Below are positions 11,712-22,690 of a stretch of DNA of 64,000 nt, in pieces. The notes below the pieces were generated by a model, which did not search any database, had not been told where the DNA came from, and was given only the letters and a program-made list of their open reading frames with translations. This DNA is from Saxidomus purpurata (taxonomy: Eukaryota > Mollusca > Bivalvia > Venerida > Veneridae), in contig JAFMSR010000002.1 of assembly GCA_022818135.1 (NCBI GenBank), forward strand, positions 42,666,358 to 42,730,357, written 5' to 3'. The number at the start of each line of letters is the position of its first letter. Positions within the stretch are counted from its first letter, which is position 1. Both the position numbers and the translations under genes were made by a program.

Positions 11712-11885
11712 AGTAGTAATAATGATAATAATAATGATAACGACTTTATTTTGAGAGGCTGCACAGTTTGGTAAGCCAAATCTTCTCTAAATACATACAC
11801 TGTACATTATTTACAACAATGTTATTACACAAGCAATGCAAACATTAAGTGACGATAAAAACAAAAAATATCAACAACTGAAAAA
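11712..11885 (-). mobile_element. LINE 3' tail
   Basis: On the minus strand this ends in aataaagtcgttatcattatt followed by ATT-rich repeats, the usual 3' terminus of L2/CR1-like non-LTR elements. It is probably the 3' UTR of the same LINE whose reverse-transcriptase C-terminus lies at 13486-13795, the two now separated by the inverted-repeat element 11886-13365. Confidence 0.6.
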
Positions 11886-13365
11886 TAAGGCAACACCAAT
11901 TTAATTTCTTGGTCATCGGAATATATCCTAAAAAAATAGGAGCGAGCGAGCGAAAAAAAAATTAAAATATTTTTTTTCCCAATTCAACCATTTTTGGAGC
12001 GGGCGAAGAGCGATTTGTTAAAAAAAATTAAAAACCCCTCACAAAAACAAATATTCACTGTCAAAACAGGTAAAAAAGACTTGGAAATAGATTATAAAAG
12101 AGCTACAGACACCTTAAATATAAACTGCCAAAAAGGTGCAGAACACAAAGTGATTCCTATATACACCAGTAGTAAGTTTACAGGGGTATAATAGTGTTTC
12201 TTGCAAGAAAATAATTTTATTCTTTTAAAAAGACCATATTTTGTTTTCTTACATACATGTACAGCCAATACAACAAGTCTTTTGAAAGAGAGACAATTTT
12301 TTATCATTTAATAAACCATCAGACTAATGTGTATTTCAATTTATGCCCAAACACTTTGTAATGAAACCCATTTGTTAGTCATATCAAAATAACCCACAGA
12401 ACAACTTCTTTAGTTAAGTCAAGGCATATGCTCTTTTACTGCACTTCTTCTGACCATAAGTGTTTTGACTAGAGATAATTGTTCAATTTCACAATGCTAA
12501 AAACTTGCTAGTTTCTTGATTTTTTTCCTGCCCAAAGTTTTAGCCTCAGCGCCATTATCAATACAATTTTTACACAGAGAGCACACTAAATGTCTTTAAA
12601 TGTTTCCGAGTTGTCTGTCTGGACAGCAACTCGTCTTCCACCGACGTTTCCCTGGTTTATGTTAACAATAAAAAATTTTGGGTGCATAGAATGACCGAAA
12701 AAGACCGTAAAATACAAAAAAAAGACCGAAAAAGAACCGAAAAATGATTTATCTTTACCGAAAACAACTTTGTTTCAAAAGGTAATGTACGGTTTATAAC
12801 TTAAGTATTAAATAAATTCAGGAATTTGTATGTAACGAATATTTTTGTTTGTTTTGATAAGTTCCTGTGCTGCATCAATTACAAAATCTGGAGTGCTAAT
12901 TTCAGAAAGTTTTCGGTCTGCAATATTTGTTTTTCGATCTTTCTACTTGATTTGTAATACAATATTTACAAATTTCTTCATTTAAACTGTAAGTTGTATA
13001 TACTCTTTTGAAAAATAAGTTGTTTTCGGTCTTCATAAACTGTTTTTCGGTCTTTTTCGTTTTTTTTCGGTCATTCTATGTAACTGGTGGCTGCCATTTT
13101 GACAATATGGTAGTCATGATTATACAAATAAAGTAGCGGGAACATGTTCTGCTGGCATTTATAATCGAATTGTAGGTTTGAAGGTACTAAATTTACGAGT
13201 TCTCCGCGACAAAAAGGCCCGCTTTGAATTTTTGGTCTTGGTTTATAAAATTGATGGGGGCGGAAGCTCAAATTGAAAAAAAAGAATTTTTTTTTTTGAT
13301 TTTGAAAAATAATGGAGCGGGAAATCCGTTGACCAAGGAATTAATTTGGTGTGGCCTAAGGTACA
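11886..13365. mobile_element. 1.5-kb inverted-repeat element
   Basis: The left end (11886-11925: taaggcaacaccaat, tttcttggtcatcgga) is the inverse of the right end (13324-13363: ttgaccaaggaattaa, ttggtgtggcctaa). Subterminal ggagcgggc-type motifs occur on both sides. A third terminus of the same family lies at 52358-52400, so it is a dispersed family. No transposase is recognisable inside; the reading frames at 11994-12191 and 13224-13478 include the repeat ends. The element is inserted in a LINE and itself carries the element at 12685-13080. Confidence 0.65.
12685..13080. mobile_element. 396-bp MITE-like element with gaccgaaaaa termini
   Basis: It opens catagaatgaccgaaaaaga and closes with the complement cggtcattctatg at 13068-13080. 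Similarity extends about 80 bp inwards at each end through repeated accgaaaaa motifs. I do not see a clear target-site duplication. It is non-coding and nested inside the element at 11886-13365. Confidence 0.75.
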
Positions 13366-13485
13366 TGTATACATTTTTAACATACAAAAAGCTAATCAGA
13401 GATATATATAATTTAACAGCAGAACAGCTGGTTCATTTAGAGACTGTTTGGTGTCTGAGAAGGTTTGTTTTCCAATGATGTATGT

Positions 13486-13795
13486 ATGTTGCTTTAAAGT
13501 ATTTTAAGGTGTCTGATGTTCGAACTTCAATTGGTAGCTCATTCCATATCTTAGCCCCTGTGTATTCTAACGTTTTACGGTATATTTCATGATAAGGTTT
13601 AGGGACTTAAGTAGTTTATTACTTTCTGTTTTTAACTGCATATGAGAGTTTTCGGCAAAATTAAATTTTGTTTTCAAGATATATGGAGCTAATATTGTTT
13701 AGGGACTTAGAATAGCTTTTTTGGACACAACACGATTCGTTGAATCTCATCCATTTAAGGTTTTCAAAAAGTTCGTGAGAGGGATGATCAAATTC
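13486..13795 (-). pseudogene. LINE reverse transcriptase, C-terminal remnant
   Basis: Minus-strand translation from about 13590 to 13490 gives YTGAKIWNELPIEVR followed by a TLKYFK motif. This is the conserved C-terminal motif of L2/CR1/Jockey-type reverse transcriptases (family pattern: S-x-x-Y-x-G-A-K-x-W-N-x-L-P). Upstream, 13790-13640 gives an LKWMRFNE segment and a KSLNN motif, which is the expected preceding region, though stops and frameshifts separate the two. Only the 3' end of the ORF is present. The (ATCA)n at 13804 lies beyond its broken 5' edge. Confidence 0.82.
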
Positions 13796-13803
13796 TTTAT
13801 AAA

Positions 13804-13804
13804 C

Positions 13805-13838
<34 letters not shown>

Positions 13839-13851
13839 TAATCAATCAATA
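13804..13851 (+). repeat. (ATCA)n microsatellite
   Basis: About twelve ATCA units with one interruption (atta). It lies next to the LINE remnant and may have grown from the element's junction. Confidence 0.95.
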
Positions 13852-14129
13852 CCATCTCTTCAATGTCTAGTAGTCTCTCCTTGGAATACTGTTAGAGACT
13901 GAACATTTGTATTCTGGTAACATTTCATTGCGAGCATTTTCAGTAAATGAAATATAAAAAATCATAGATTCTGAAGTAGTCGTCGATGCACATAACACTG
14001 TTCGCGTCATGATATCGTTATACATGCATCTACAAATCACACAATGTTCTGTTGCGATTACCAACAAGAGGAGGGTCCAGCACATCCGGTTCCGCTGGTC
14101 TGAACGGGCGTTCGATGTGTGGGCGTCAT

Positions 14130-14385
14130 GAAACGTCCTATATATGCACACATTCGTGTCCGGACTGTAACTTTATCATGCACTTGGCACGTGTCGCGTG
14201 CAAGAATCACTTGCTTACCCCAAAGGTCAAGGACACACTTACAGTTTGAGTTTAAAGGTAATGGAATCCTGTATATATGCACACATTGGTGTCCTGACTA
14301 TAACTTTGACATAGATTCACTGATTTTAAAATAACTGGCACAAATGTTCAGAACATCAAGACAATGTGTCGCGTGCAACGTTGAT
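14130..14385 (-). mobile_element. Family A pearl-type element, fragment
   Basis: It contains tgtccggactgtaacttt, caaaggtcaaggacacac and gtgtcgcgtgcaa in the order of the family A core, covering roughly one and a half core units. Both ends of the element are missing. The overlapping short frames at 14052-14334 are repeat-derived. Confidence 0.7.
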
Positions 14386-14763
14386 ATTATGACTTATTAA
14401 TGTTGTTTTTTTTAAACCAAGGAGAGACATTAATACAACATCAAAATACACTCTAGGAACCAATGAGATCTTCATACAACATAAACCAAGGAGACATTAA
14501 AACATTATCAAATACACGTTAGGAACTAGCAGAAAAGGCAAGCATCATAAAGTGTACCTTTATACGCTTATTTGCCAAAACGTTATTGTCTTGGTCGTGA
14601 AAAGGGACATACCTTACAGCTAGCACATTATTTTCTCAAAATATATAAATATAACTAAACCCCAGGATCAGGACTCGCTATTTTCACTGGAATAGGTCTA
14701 TGTTTTAGAATGTATGACTTGGCCTTACACTAGTACCATTTATAACAACATGAAAGATACATA
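14386..14763. other. Spacer with a local direct repeat
   Basis: aaccaaggaga followed by catta occurs at about 14416 and again at 14483, each followed by a 'tacac(g/t)(c/t)taggaac' motif. This is a short diverged duplication. No gene is seen. Confidence 0.45.
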
Positions 14764-14872
14764 CTTAGTTCATACTAATTTATTTGAGCTCGATTGTGAA
14801 GAAAGCTTGCAGCTTATCGAGTCACTCTTGTGTCCTCTTCCTGAAAAAACCAGTACTAGTGCCACATACTTA
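14764..14872 (+). repeat. Dispersed repeat E, copy 1
   Basis: This matches 36973-37078 in the same orientation with about 15% difference by eye (shared: tactaatttattt, gtgaagaaagc, gcttatcgagtcactct, accagtact). The repeat therefore invades the 78-residue frame at 14714-14950, which I do not regard as coding. Confidence 0.8.
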
Positions 14873-15364
14873 ATAAATCAAAGAAATAAAAAACCATGTA
14901 CAGTACAACTATCACTTAATAATACTTTATCAGTTGATTTGATCCTTTAATGTATAATGCAAGGTGTTCTGTGAATGGTAATAGGAGCACTAAATTAAAT
15001 AATTACATTCATTAGATTCTTCGCGGCAACAAAGAGAGGATTGTGATCAAATAAGAACTCCAGCTTGCTACAGGGGTCATAAACAGTTTTGGAATCAAAT
15101 GATAGACACTGAGTACACTTTTCATTGTAATAACGTTTTCATTAGAGAATCATAATGACATCTGATTTTTATCAAAGTAGCTAGGTCTATAATTGTTAAA
15201 ATCTTTGCTCATGTCTTCACATCAAAGCTTACAACAAAGGAGTAACCGAAGAAACTATACATGCTTCCCGAACTGAACCTAAAATGAAAATTCAAGAAGG
15301 AAAATGAGCGAATTTGAATTTATTGAAATATAAATGATATCGTGACGTAAGACAACATTAAAAA
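14873..15364. other. Non-coding spacer
   Basis: Nothing recognisable in either strand. Confidence 0.4.
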
Positions 15365-15535
15365 TCTGAATGTCGAATTTCGTATGTCGCACTGGCATAA
15401 CGTTCAAACTTGAGATGTTTTGTAGATTTTGAATGTCGAATGCTGGCACGACATTCAATTTTTAAATTTTGAATGTCGAATGTCGTATGTCACTCTGGCA
15501 CGACATTCAAACTTTGAATGTCGTATGTCGTTTGT
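15365..15535 (+). repeat. Short tandem repeat built on gaatgtcgaatgtcgtatgtc
   Basis: About three units of 50-60 bp, each made of gaatgtcga, cgtatgtcg and ggca(c/t)(a/g)acattcaaa. The motif gaatgtcg and its complement cgacattc both occur within each unit, so each unit can fold on itself. Confidence 0.8.
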
Positions 15536-15859
15536 TGAGCTAACTTTACGTAAATGCGTATTTTGACGACAAAATTAAGACCATAATTACTGTAGTTTTT
15601 GTCACGGTAAAAAAGATTTTCTTTACATGCATGTGCTCATAAAAATTTCTGAACCCCAATCAAACACGTTTGAACTATTAACACCAGATGGTCCAGCGTA
15701 TTTCTATCAACACATTGTAATTAAATCCAGAACTGAAATTAATTGTGTTGACACTTAGCAAAGTTTATATTTTAATTGAATTATTGTTCATTTTTCTGTT
15801 TAACATCGGTTTTGCTCAGATTTTGGCGGTTGCACATTATGGATGTCTTTAATGTATTA

Positions 15860-16443
15860 CTTATCGCATGGTGTCGTGGCATTTCTTTGATCTGTCCCGT
15901 TATACACTCTTAACAGTTTTGTTTTTGAAAAAAGTATGCTTATTATAAAAGATATCACCGAAAAAGTATGCCTGATATACTAAATATAATAAAACAATCA
16001 TTTTACACTTTAGTGATATATTTTATATAAAGATAAAGAAAAAAGAAAATGGTCTTTTTAAGGCTTTGTTTAAACGGTATATAATTTTATTTTTACGATC
16101 GGAGCTCAGTTGCTTCTGTAACGATTCTTTTACAAAAATGAAACATAATTTTCTTTAAATTTATATTTTAAAACTTTGGAGGTATTTAGCACAATGTGTC
16201 AAGATTTAAATAGATACATCTGTTACTTGTTTTTAATTGCTTCTTGTATTGTCACAATTGTATTCAGGGTTTGGAGGCTGTCGTGTGCACTGAATTGTGG
16301 AAGACTGCCAGGGATAGTCTGTATATCAGGCATATGTTTTCGGTGATATCTTGTATAATAGGCATACTTTATTTAAAAACATAACTGTTACGATTGTATA
16401 ACGAACACAAAGATCAAAGAAACGCCTTCACACCATGCGATAA
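15860..16443. mobile_element. Foldback element with about 120-bp inverted arms
   Basis: Arm 1 (15860-15980) starts cttatcgcatggtgt and runs through ttctttgatct, a cgttatac motif, aagtatgc and gatatcaccgaaaa to gcctgatatac. Arm 2 (16321-16443) is its reverse complement with about 20% difference. The 340-bp centre is AT-rich and non-coding. It is a foldback or MITE family member. Confidence 0.85.
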
Positions 16444-16580
16444 CTACAAGGTAAACTGTTCGTTTACAAAAATGAAACATAATTGTCTTTAAATTTACAT
16501 TTAAAACTTTGGAGTTATTTAGCACAATGTTTAAATGTTGAAAGATCAAAGAAATGCCTCCGCACCATGCGATAATGAGC
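16444..16580 (+). repeat. Partial extra copy of the foldback arm and centre
   Basis: 16471-16535 repeats 16139-16206 (acataatt, tctttaaattta, aaaactttgga, tatttagcacaatg), and 16543-16575 repeats the arm end aaagaaa(c/t)gcct(c/t)cgcaccatgcgataa. The unit of roughly 330 bp was partly duplicated in tandem. Confidence 0.75.
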
Positions 16581-16973
16581 AATATAAAAGTCATAAAACA
16601 TTTACATGTGTTTGACGACGATTTGTTCGTTTACAGTGCAATATCTCATTAATATTTATCATGTTCAGGTGTATGCATTCTAATATAAAACACTATTAAA
16701 TTGCTTTTCCATTTACGCACTGCCAGATAGTTATCTATTTTCTTGCCAAGCGACTACCCCGTCAGTCACGTGTTAAATGACCTCGCAAACAGCATTTATG
16801 ACCCGTTTGGGACCATTTGACTAATTGATTGTACAGCTTTTTCCATTAGTGTAGACATTTTTCAAGCTGTTTCTCAAAGCTATTAAGGCAAAATTTCAAA
16901 TTTCAAATAGTATCATTCAGAGTCTGAGGCCCATACGGGAATCAGCCTCAAAGTTTACAAGCACATATCATGA
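16581..16973. other. Non-coding spacer
   Basis: Nothing supported in this stretch. Confidence 0.4.
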
Positions 16974-17230
16974 ACAAGAGGGCCAATATGATCATGTATC
17001 GCTCATCTTGATACAAGTCCACTTGCCTGGTGGAAGATCACTAGATTTGTTATATACCAAATAGGTTTTCCTATATATCCCTTTGTAAAACATAGCAACC
17101 AGAGTTCTGCATGGAATGGAATTCTTTGAACAATTTTGGTAGAGCTTCATGCAAGGAACATTCCTGCATAGTTTCATCAACATTGGCCTTGTGGTTTCAG
17201 AGAAGATGTCATTTGAATAAAAAGCTGATA
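16974..17230 (+). mobile_element. Family B pearl-type element, deleted copy
   Basis: It starts with the family 5' terminus aacaagagggccaatatgat and tcgctcat, then goes straight to the last part of the core (cagagttctgcatggaatgg, cttgtggtttcagagaaga). The tandem cores are absent and the terminal ggtgagcta is lost. It is either an internally deleted copy or a core-less derivative. Confidence 0.75.
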
Positions 17231-17576
17231 AAACAATAATATCAAAATAGCAGATACAATGTCTAAGTGTTGTAGTACTTTTACTCTACAAAAAGATGAC
17301 ATTATCTAATATAGCTGGTATACATCGTTAATTTGACGTTTAGATGTTTCGTAATTAATTACACTGTCGTTCGGCATCTGAACTCCACACAGTTATATAC
17401 TAACCTGTATACATGTATCACTCAAAAGTAAAATCTTTTTCCTAAATATAAAATGTATTATAGTATCGTGTTCAAATCTAAATCAAAGTTATTGATACTG
17501 TTTTAAAACTCAGTTTAATTATAACGTAGAACCAGGGTTATCTAGTAAATACTGGAAGAACGACAATAGAAATACA

Positions 17577-18375
17577 AACAAGAGGGCCAAGATGGTCCTA
17601 TATCGCTCACCTTGCTACCATTGGTTATAATACAAGGTCATCAATAGCAGAAAGGGTCAATATTGCTTTGACTTGGGGGACATGATTTAAACATTCTTGG
17701 AGATGTCAACTAGGCAATGATACATGCTAAATATCTAAGCTCTACTGTAGGCCTTGTGGTTTCTGAAATAAAGACTTTTAAATTTTTTCCTATATAAGCC
17801 TATTCAAAATCAAGGGACCCCGGGCGGAGTCAAATTAAAGTCGGGGGTCGTAATTTGAACAACCTTAGTGGAGGTCTACTAGGCAATGCCACATGCTAAA
17901 TATCTAAGCTATAGGCCTTGTGGTTTCAGAAATAAAGAGTTTTTAAGTTTTTCCTGTATATGCCTATATAAAAATAAGTGACCCCCGGGCGGGGTCCTTT
18001 TTGACCCGGAGGTCATAATTTGAAAAATCTTGATAGAGGTCCACTAGGTTATGCCACATGCTAAATATCTAAGCACTAGGTCTTGTGGTTTCAGAAATAA
18101 AGTTTTTTTTAAAGTTTTTCCAATATAATCCTATGTAAAAACAAGTAGTGACCCCCGTGCAGGGCCGATTTTGACGCGGGGGTCATAATTTGAACAATCT
18201 TGGTAGAGGTCTACTTGGTTTTGCCGCATGCCAAATAACTAAGCTCTAGGCCTTAGTGTTCTTGAGAAGATTTTTTTTTTTAAGTTTTTCCTTTCCGTTG
18301 CCATTGTAACAAGAGTTCTGCATTGAATGGGATTCTTTGAACAACTATGAAAGGGCTTAATGTAAGGAACATGTA
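17577..18375 (+). mobile_element. Family B pearl-type element with three to four cores
   Basis: The 5' terminus is acaagagggccaagatggtc with a tcgctcacc motif. The cores repeat every 155-165 bp with ttgaacaatcttgg, ccacatgctaaatatctaag, ccttgtggtttcag and gacccccgggcggggtc. The 3' terminus is missing; similarity fades after ttgaacaacta near 18345. No coding. Confidence 0.85.
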
Positions 18376-20436
18376 CAACCTATTTAAAGCCTCTGTCTGG
18401 GAAATTTCTGGAGAATTACAAAGATATTTGAAAACGGAAAAACCTACTTTCGTTTTTGAGAAGGCAAAATATAATTTATTAATTCTTTTGTTCAACTCAA
18501 ATTTTCAACACAATTTGGTCACATTCAATGCAGTATGTCATATTTTTCCCTCCGAGAAGACGCCAGTATACGATTCCAGATTTAAAACAAAATTCTATTT
18601 GATGTTAGTAATGGACCTTTAAAATGCTGATTTTACATAGGACAACGTTCAGGTTAAGTAATAATAACTTGAGAATATTCTACTATCTATACTTTTAGGG
18701 AACACTATAATTATAGTGTACAATAGTGTACACCGCTTTAGGTGTATACATTTCAAATGGAAGATAATTCTAAGAGTAGGTTTCCTAAGGAAGAGAATCC
18801 AGGCAATAACCCATGTTAAATCTGCAGGGGTTTAAACGTTTGATTAAAGTTCTCAGCCACATGATCATTTCAAAATTTATGTAAAGGAAGTATATACCCA
18901 ATTCATAAATGCAAGACATGATTGCTTTCGTGCAACGATAGCTAAAAATTAGCTGGGGATATTGGAAAGGCTGATTTTTAAATAGTGGTTCGTTAGAAAA
19001 AAATTTTAGTATATTTATTTATTTATCTATCTTTTTACATTCATTGCACATATTATTTGTGTTTGGAGAATGTAATCTGCTATATGTAGGGTGTGCCCCT
19101 TTAAACACAATCTGTTGCCAATATGGTTTCGTACGTAACGCTAGACGCGCGTTTCGATGAGTTTCTGTAAGTGTTATGACTCCAAGAATTACGTGTTACC
19201 GCGGATATCAAAATAATTCGGTTTGTTTATATTCATTTTCAGTTTGAGTAAAACTGTCAAATGCATAAATGTGTTTGCAATAGTGTACTATTTTACTGTA
19301 ACTAAAATTGCTATATGGCGATGTCTTGATCATACAATAAAAAAACATACTGACTGATGATCGTTGTAAATAACTTACTATCAAAATTTAATGACCTTAT
19401 CATATACACCTCGGCCTTTGTAAATATCACCACCCAAAGTCCAGTGGCGCGTATATTCACCTCATCATCGGTCAATATTTGTATTAGAACAAATATCCAA
19501 TTCTAATATAGAAACCAGGTAATCATATTTCCACAATTTATAGTAATAAAAGCATAGAAAGTTTCGGATATCTATACAGTCGTTTTTAACGTGTCGGTAC
19601 AAATGCATTATTACCTTAATGCTCTCGTGATAGAATATGGTAAGTAAGCAAACAGTTAATCATCAGTAAATGGCTAGAACGTGGATCTATTTCATTCATG
19701 TGAGTCCAAAGGGGTTATGATCAAGATTAGATGTGCTAAGCTCATACCTAGTTTAAAGTCTTGAATGTAATAATGACTTTCTGCGAGTGTGATTGAAATT
19801 CTGAGAAAAATATAAACCATGTCAAACCGCTATTTTCGAAGTGTCTATATGTTATATGGTTACATCCTCCAGGGCCTCATTTCTAAGGGTGTTCTTCCAG
19901 AACTGCTAGCTAATGGCTTGTGTCAAACACAATTAATTCATGTCCAGTCGCACGATAGAAGATTCTGTAAGACGTTGTATGGAGCTTTAGAATTTAAAGG
20001 AATCTTCTTCATGTTTGGAAAATTATTATGAGGTATTATTATGATTATAACGTAATATACTAGAAAAAATAGCCCCTTATCCCGGGGCTTTATATCCAAG
20101 TAGTTTTGGATATTAGATGTTTTTTATAAACTTAATTCTGACCACTGATTTCAAAGAAGAAATTACTGCAGTTTCTGTCACAAGCTACAGGTTCAGTTTT
20201 ATATTAATCTTTTATAAGCATATTTTATAAACATATTTTATCTATGACTTGTTTTTCTACTATTTATACGTTATTCTGTTAAAAAAGGAACTATTATGAA
20301 AATATCCTACCACAGCATCATATATAATAAAGGTCAACAACGCAAGCGTACCTCTATGGGATGGGGGCCTACCCAGCATTCTTGTAGAACATTTTAAACT
20401 CAGAATTTGGGCATATATATCGGGTATAGTAGCTTT
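18376..20436. other. Gene-free interval
   Basis: 18612-18670 is a fragment of the MITE family G that is fuller at 20437-21025 and 42718-43030. 18705-18760 has a short palindrome (cactataattatagtg) beside repeated gtgtaca. The 91-residue frame at 18347-18622 and the 70-residue frame at 19819-20031 match nothing I know. I do not call them genes. Confidence 0.45.
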
Positions 20437-21025
20437 AAAGGGATATACTATACATCTAGCAGATTATATTCTTGAAACATAGATAATGTGTTGTATTTTT
20501 TCAGTACCAAGTACCAAGGATAACACAATAAAGAGCAAGCTCTTATTTCCATTGTGGTCCTTTATTTTAGAGACAGCGAACGGGAATCCGGGTACCAACC
20601 CCCCAGCTCTTAACGAATAGACCCCTTGGTTCTTTTCACGTGCCCGGTGTATTGCACCGATACACGCGAGACTACCTCTGGGTTTCTACCAGTTCATCTC
20701 AGATAGGTGGGAAACACTGAAAGCGTTTCTGAAATATCCAGTGCCCCGGCCGAGTACGAACGGACCTCCGGATGGTAGTCCAGCGTAACCGGCCCCCTTC
20801 TATGAACGTAAAATGAGAAATAAATAAAAATTTAAAGAACAACTCCTTATTTTACCACAATTAATCAATATAGATGCCTATTGAATGTTTTACTGCAACA
20901 TATTTTAAAACTCTGATTTTATCGATAATGACTAGCATGCATAGCTTAAACGTTTAGGTTAAGTTATAATTATTCTAACATTTATGTTTTTGAGATTATT
21001 TTATTTGACATCAGTTAAAGGATAT
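20437..21025 (+). mobile_element. MITE family G, interrupted copy
   Basis: It starts ttaaagggatatacta, catctagcagattatattct and, after an insertion, continues gaacgtaaaatga, accacaatt, cgataatgac and tatgtttttgag to a matching inverted end near 21025 (gttaaaggatata). The order is the same as in the uninterrupted copy at 42718-43030 and the inverted copy at 38633-38840. Short inverted ends of the type aaaggg(g/a)(c/t)a suggest a MITE. Confidence 0.75.
20498..20806 (-). mobile_element. SINE-like insertion in MITE G
   Basis: This segment is absent from the other copies of the host repeat. On the minus strand it begins with ctaccatccggaggtcc and a GTTCGTACTC motif resembling a tRNA B box. It continues with the 'gtgtatcggtgcaatacaccgggcacg' hairpin region, which I know from molluscan repeats, and ends with ctttattgtgtta. 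The local base composition is GC-richer than the flanks. It may be a tRNA-like SINE, but I see no clean A box and no target-site duplication. Confidence 0.55.
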
Positions 21026-21845
21026 ACATATATATAAAAGAAGATTGACTAGAAATCATTACAAAATGTATACAATTAGTAATGACTAGATATTGTAAAT
21101 GCAATTTTCACGTCAAAACCGTTCCGCTATGTCGAACACTTTAAATCAGAGTCTGCCAATCCATTTAAATGCTCACTGATTGTTCAGACATCTATGAATA
21201 TGTCACAGTTTCACGTTTTTTATGCAAATATCCAAACAGAACTTCGTAATCTGCTCTACACTGATAAATATTAAAAGTCACTGGTTAATACCGAAAGTCA
21301 AAGTTTGTTCAAGATGTATCCGCCTTTATTTCATAATAACAATAACTCAAGGTAAGTTATTTCATACAATTCCACAAATACAAGAAGTCATTTCCTTAAA
21401 ACGCTATAATTACCGAATCCATAAGTAAACACCGTCCTTCCAACAGTTCACAAGATGCTCAGGTATTTCGATACTTCTCCAGATGTCCATGTGAGTAGTT
21501 TTGATAAATCTGATTTATGCAGTCAAATGCGACTAGATGCTTAGCGCAAGAATTCGTCTTCTTCGGTAGGTTCTCCATGAAAGTAAGCTTTGGGTGTTTC
21601 TATGCCCTCTCCTATTCGTCCATCGCACGATTGGCTGCCCGTTTTTCAACGACAAGACTATCAATTACTCTCTCCATTCGCAGAAGGAAATCGGTAGGAA
21701 TTTAGAGTCATCTCCACTTCACGGCCGCTCCGGATCATACTCCTGTGTTGAAGGGTGAAAGTTCGGTTTTCTGTCCATAATCATAGCGAACTGGTGAGGA
21801 GTTATCTTGAAACTGATCGGACACGGGCCGTCACGGCTACTATCA
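21026..21845. other. No recognised gene
   Basis: The 3' part (from about 21480) is less AT-rich, like the LTR-element debris that follows. It contains short minus-strand open segments, but nothing I can assign. Confidence 0.35.
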
Positions 21846-22103
21846 TCATCTAGCAAATCCCCCCAACCAATGCAAGTCATCAGTTACGTTGTCTGGCCTC
21901 CCCAACATCTTTAAGGAAGCCTCGCGAAAATACTTCCCCTCCATAACGTGAGTTGATTTGGGGCTATAAACGAGAAAACTGCGCGGGTTAGCACCCTTAA
22001 AACGATGAATCGGAAAACCTTTAACCAACCGACCTTTTCGCCAAAAGCATTCACATGGTTTGAGTTTATCATGATGAGCTTTTTCTTCCTCCGCTCCTAG
22101 CAT
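21846..22103 (-). pseudogene. Possible retrotransposon polyprotein fragment
   Basis: An 85-residue open segment contains FLVYSPKSTHVMEGKYF. Its spacing loosely resembles the post-integrase 'LVY-P-S---V---R-V-F' region of Ty1/copia polyproteins. The match is weak and the segment is bounded by stops. It lies on the same strand as the better-supported gypsy-type fragment at 22315-22690, across a G/C tract. It could equally be unrelated sequence. Confidence 0.25.
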
Positions 22104-22186
22104 CAGTTTGTAGGAAAAAGATCACCGGAGATGTCTTCGCTGTCACCACGTAACTCCCCTCGAACCTTTTCCATAGGTTTGAGCTA

Positions 22187-22240
22187 CCCCCCGAGGGGGG
22201 CCCCCCCCCCCCCCCCCGGGGGCCCCCCCCCGGCCCCCCC

Positions 22241-22273
<33 letters not shown>

Positions 22274-22309
22274 CGGCCCCCGGCCCCGCCCCCGGGGGGG
22301 GCCCCCCCC
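22187..22309. other. Nearly pure G/C homopolymer tract, probable artefact
   Basis: From 22195 to 22309 every base is G or C, in runs of up to about 30, inside DNA that is otherwise about one-third GC. The polyproline/polyglycine frames at 22131-22385 are its translation. It sits exactly where the gypsy integrase should continue, so real sequence may have been lost here. Confidence 0.8.
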
Positions 22310-22314
22310 TGTGT

Positions 22315-22690
22315 TTGATTTCCTTAATTCCTAGGTGACCAGCTAGCACCCTGTCATTGGTTTGCTTGAGAACTGCCTTTTTCAATTATTTTGGAAATAC
22401 CGTAACAGTTCTGATCTGCTTGCGGAACTGTCTGCACTTCACCCTGTCCTGAAGCAGAACAAGGGACTCCCACTGCTCCACATTGCCCCTGGACTCTCGA
22501 ACTGCATCTGAGAGTTGTGTGGTTTACGATTTTCTTAGCGTGCTGCTGTCTTTACTTGCCTTTCCACCAAAGGAAATGGTCCGGAGACATCTTTCTGACA
22601 CTTCCATGTGTGGCTCCTCCTGCTGCAAGCTCAGCACCTGAGTTCGGCACACCTCCTGCATTTGTTGCATTGTCCAAATTTTAAAGGTTC
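22315..22690 (-). pseudogene. Ty3/gypsy-type pol fragment (RNase H-integrase junction)
   Basis: Minus-strand translation gives a VEQWESLVL segment followed, about 30 residues on, by LKQTNDRVLAGHLGIKEI. This matches the H2C2 zinc-binding N-domain of gypsy integrases, where a His in the first position is usual; here it is Asn. Upstream in another frame there is a cysteine-rich CNKC-RRC segment. Stops and frameshifts show it is dead. It runs into the G/C tract at 22309, and the integrase core is not visible. Confidence 0.7.

Noticed and set aside
13804..13851. Regular repeat that might be taken for a CRISPR-like array
   Set aside because: It is a simple ATCA microsatellite without spacers, and the genome is eukaryotic.
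14714..14950. 78-codon frame with plausible composition
   Set aside because: Most of it is the dispersed repeat E, which recurs at 36973-37078 where the frame is broken.
22131..22385. Polyproline and polyglycine frames on both strands
   Set aside because: Translation of the G/C homopolymer block, which is probably an artefact.
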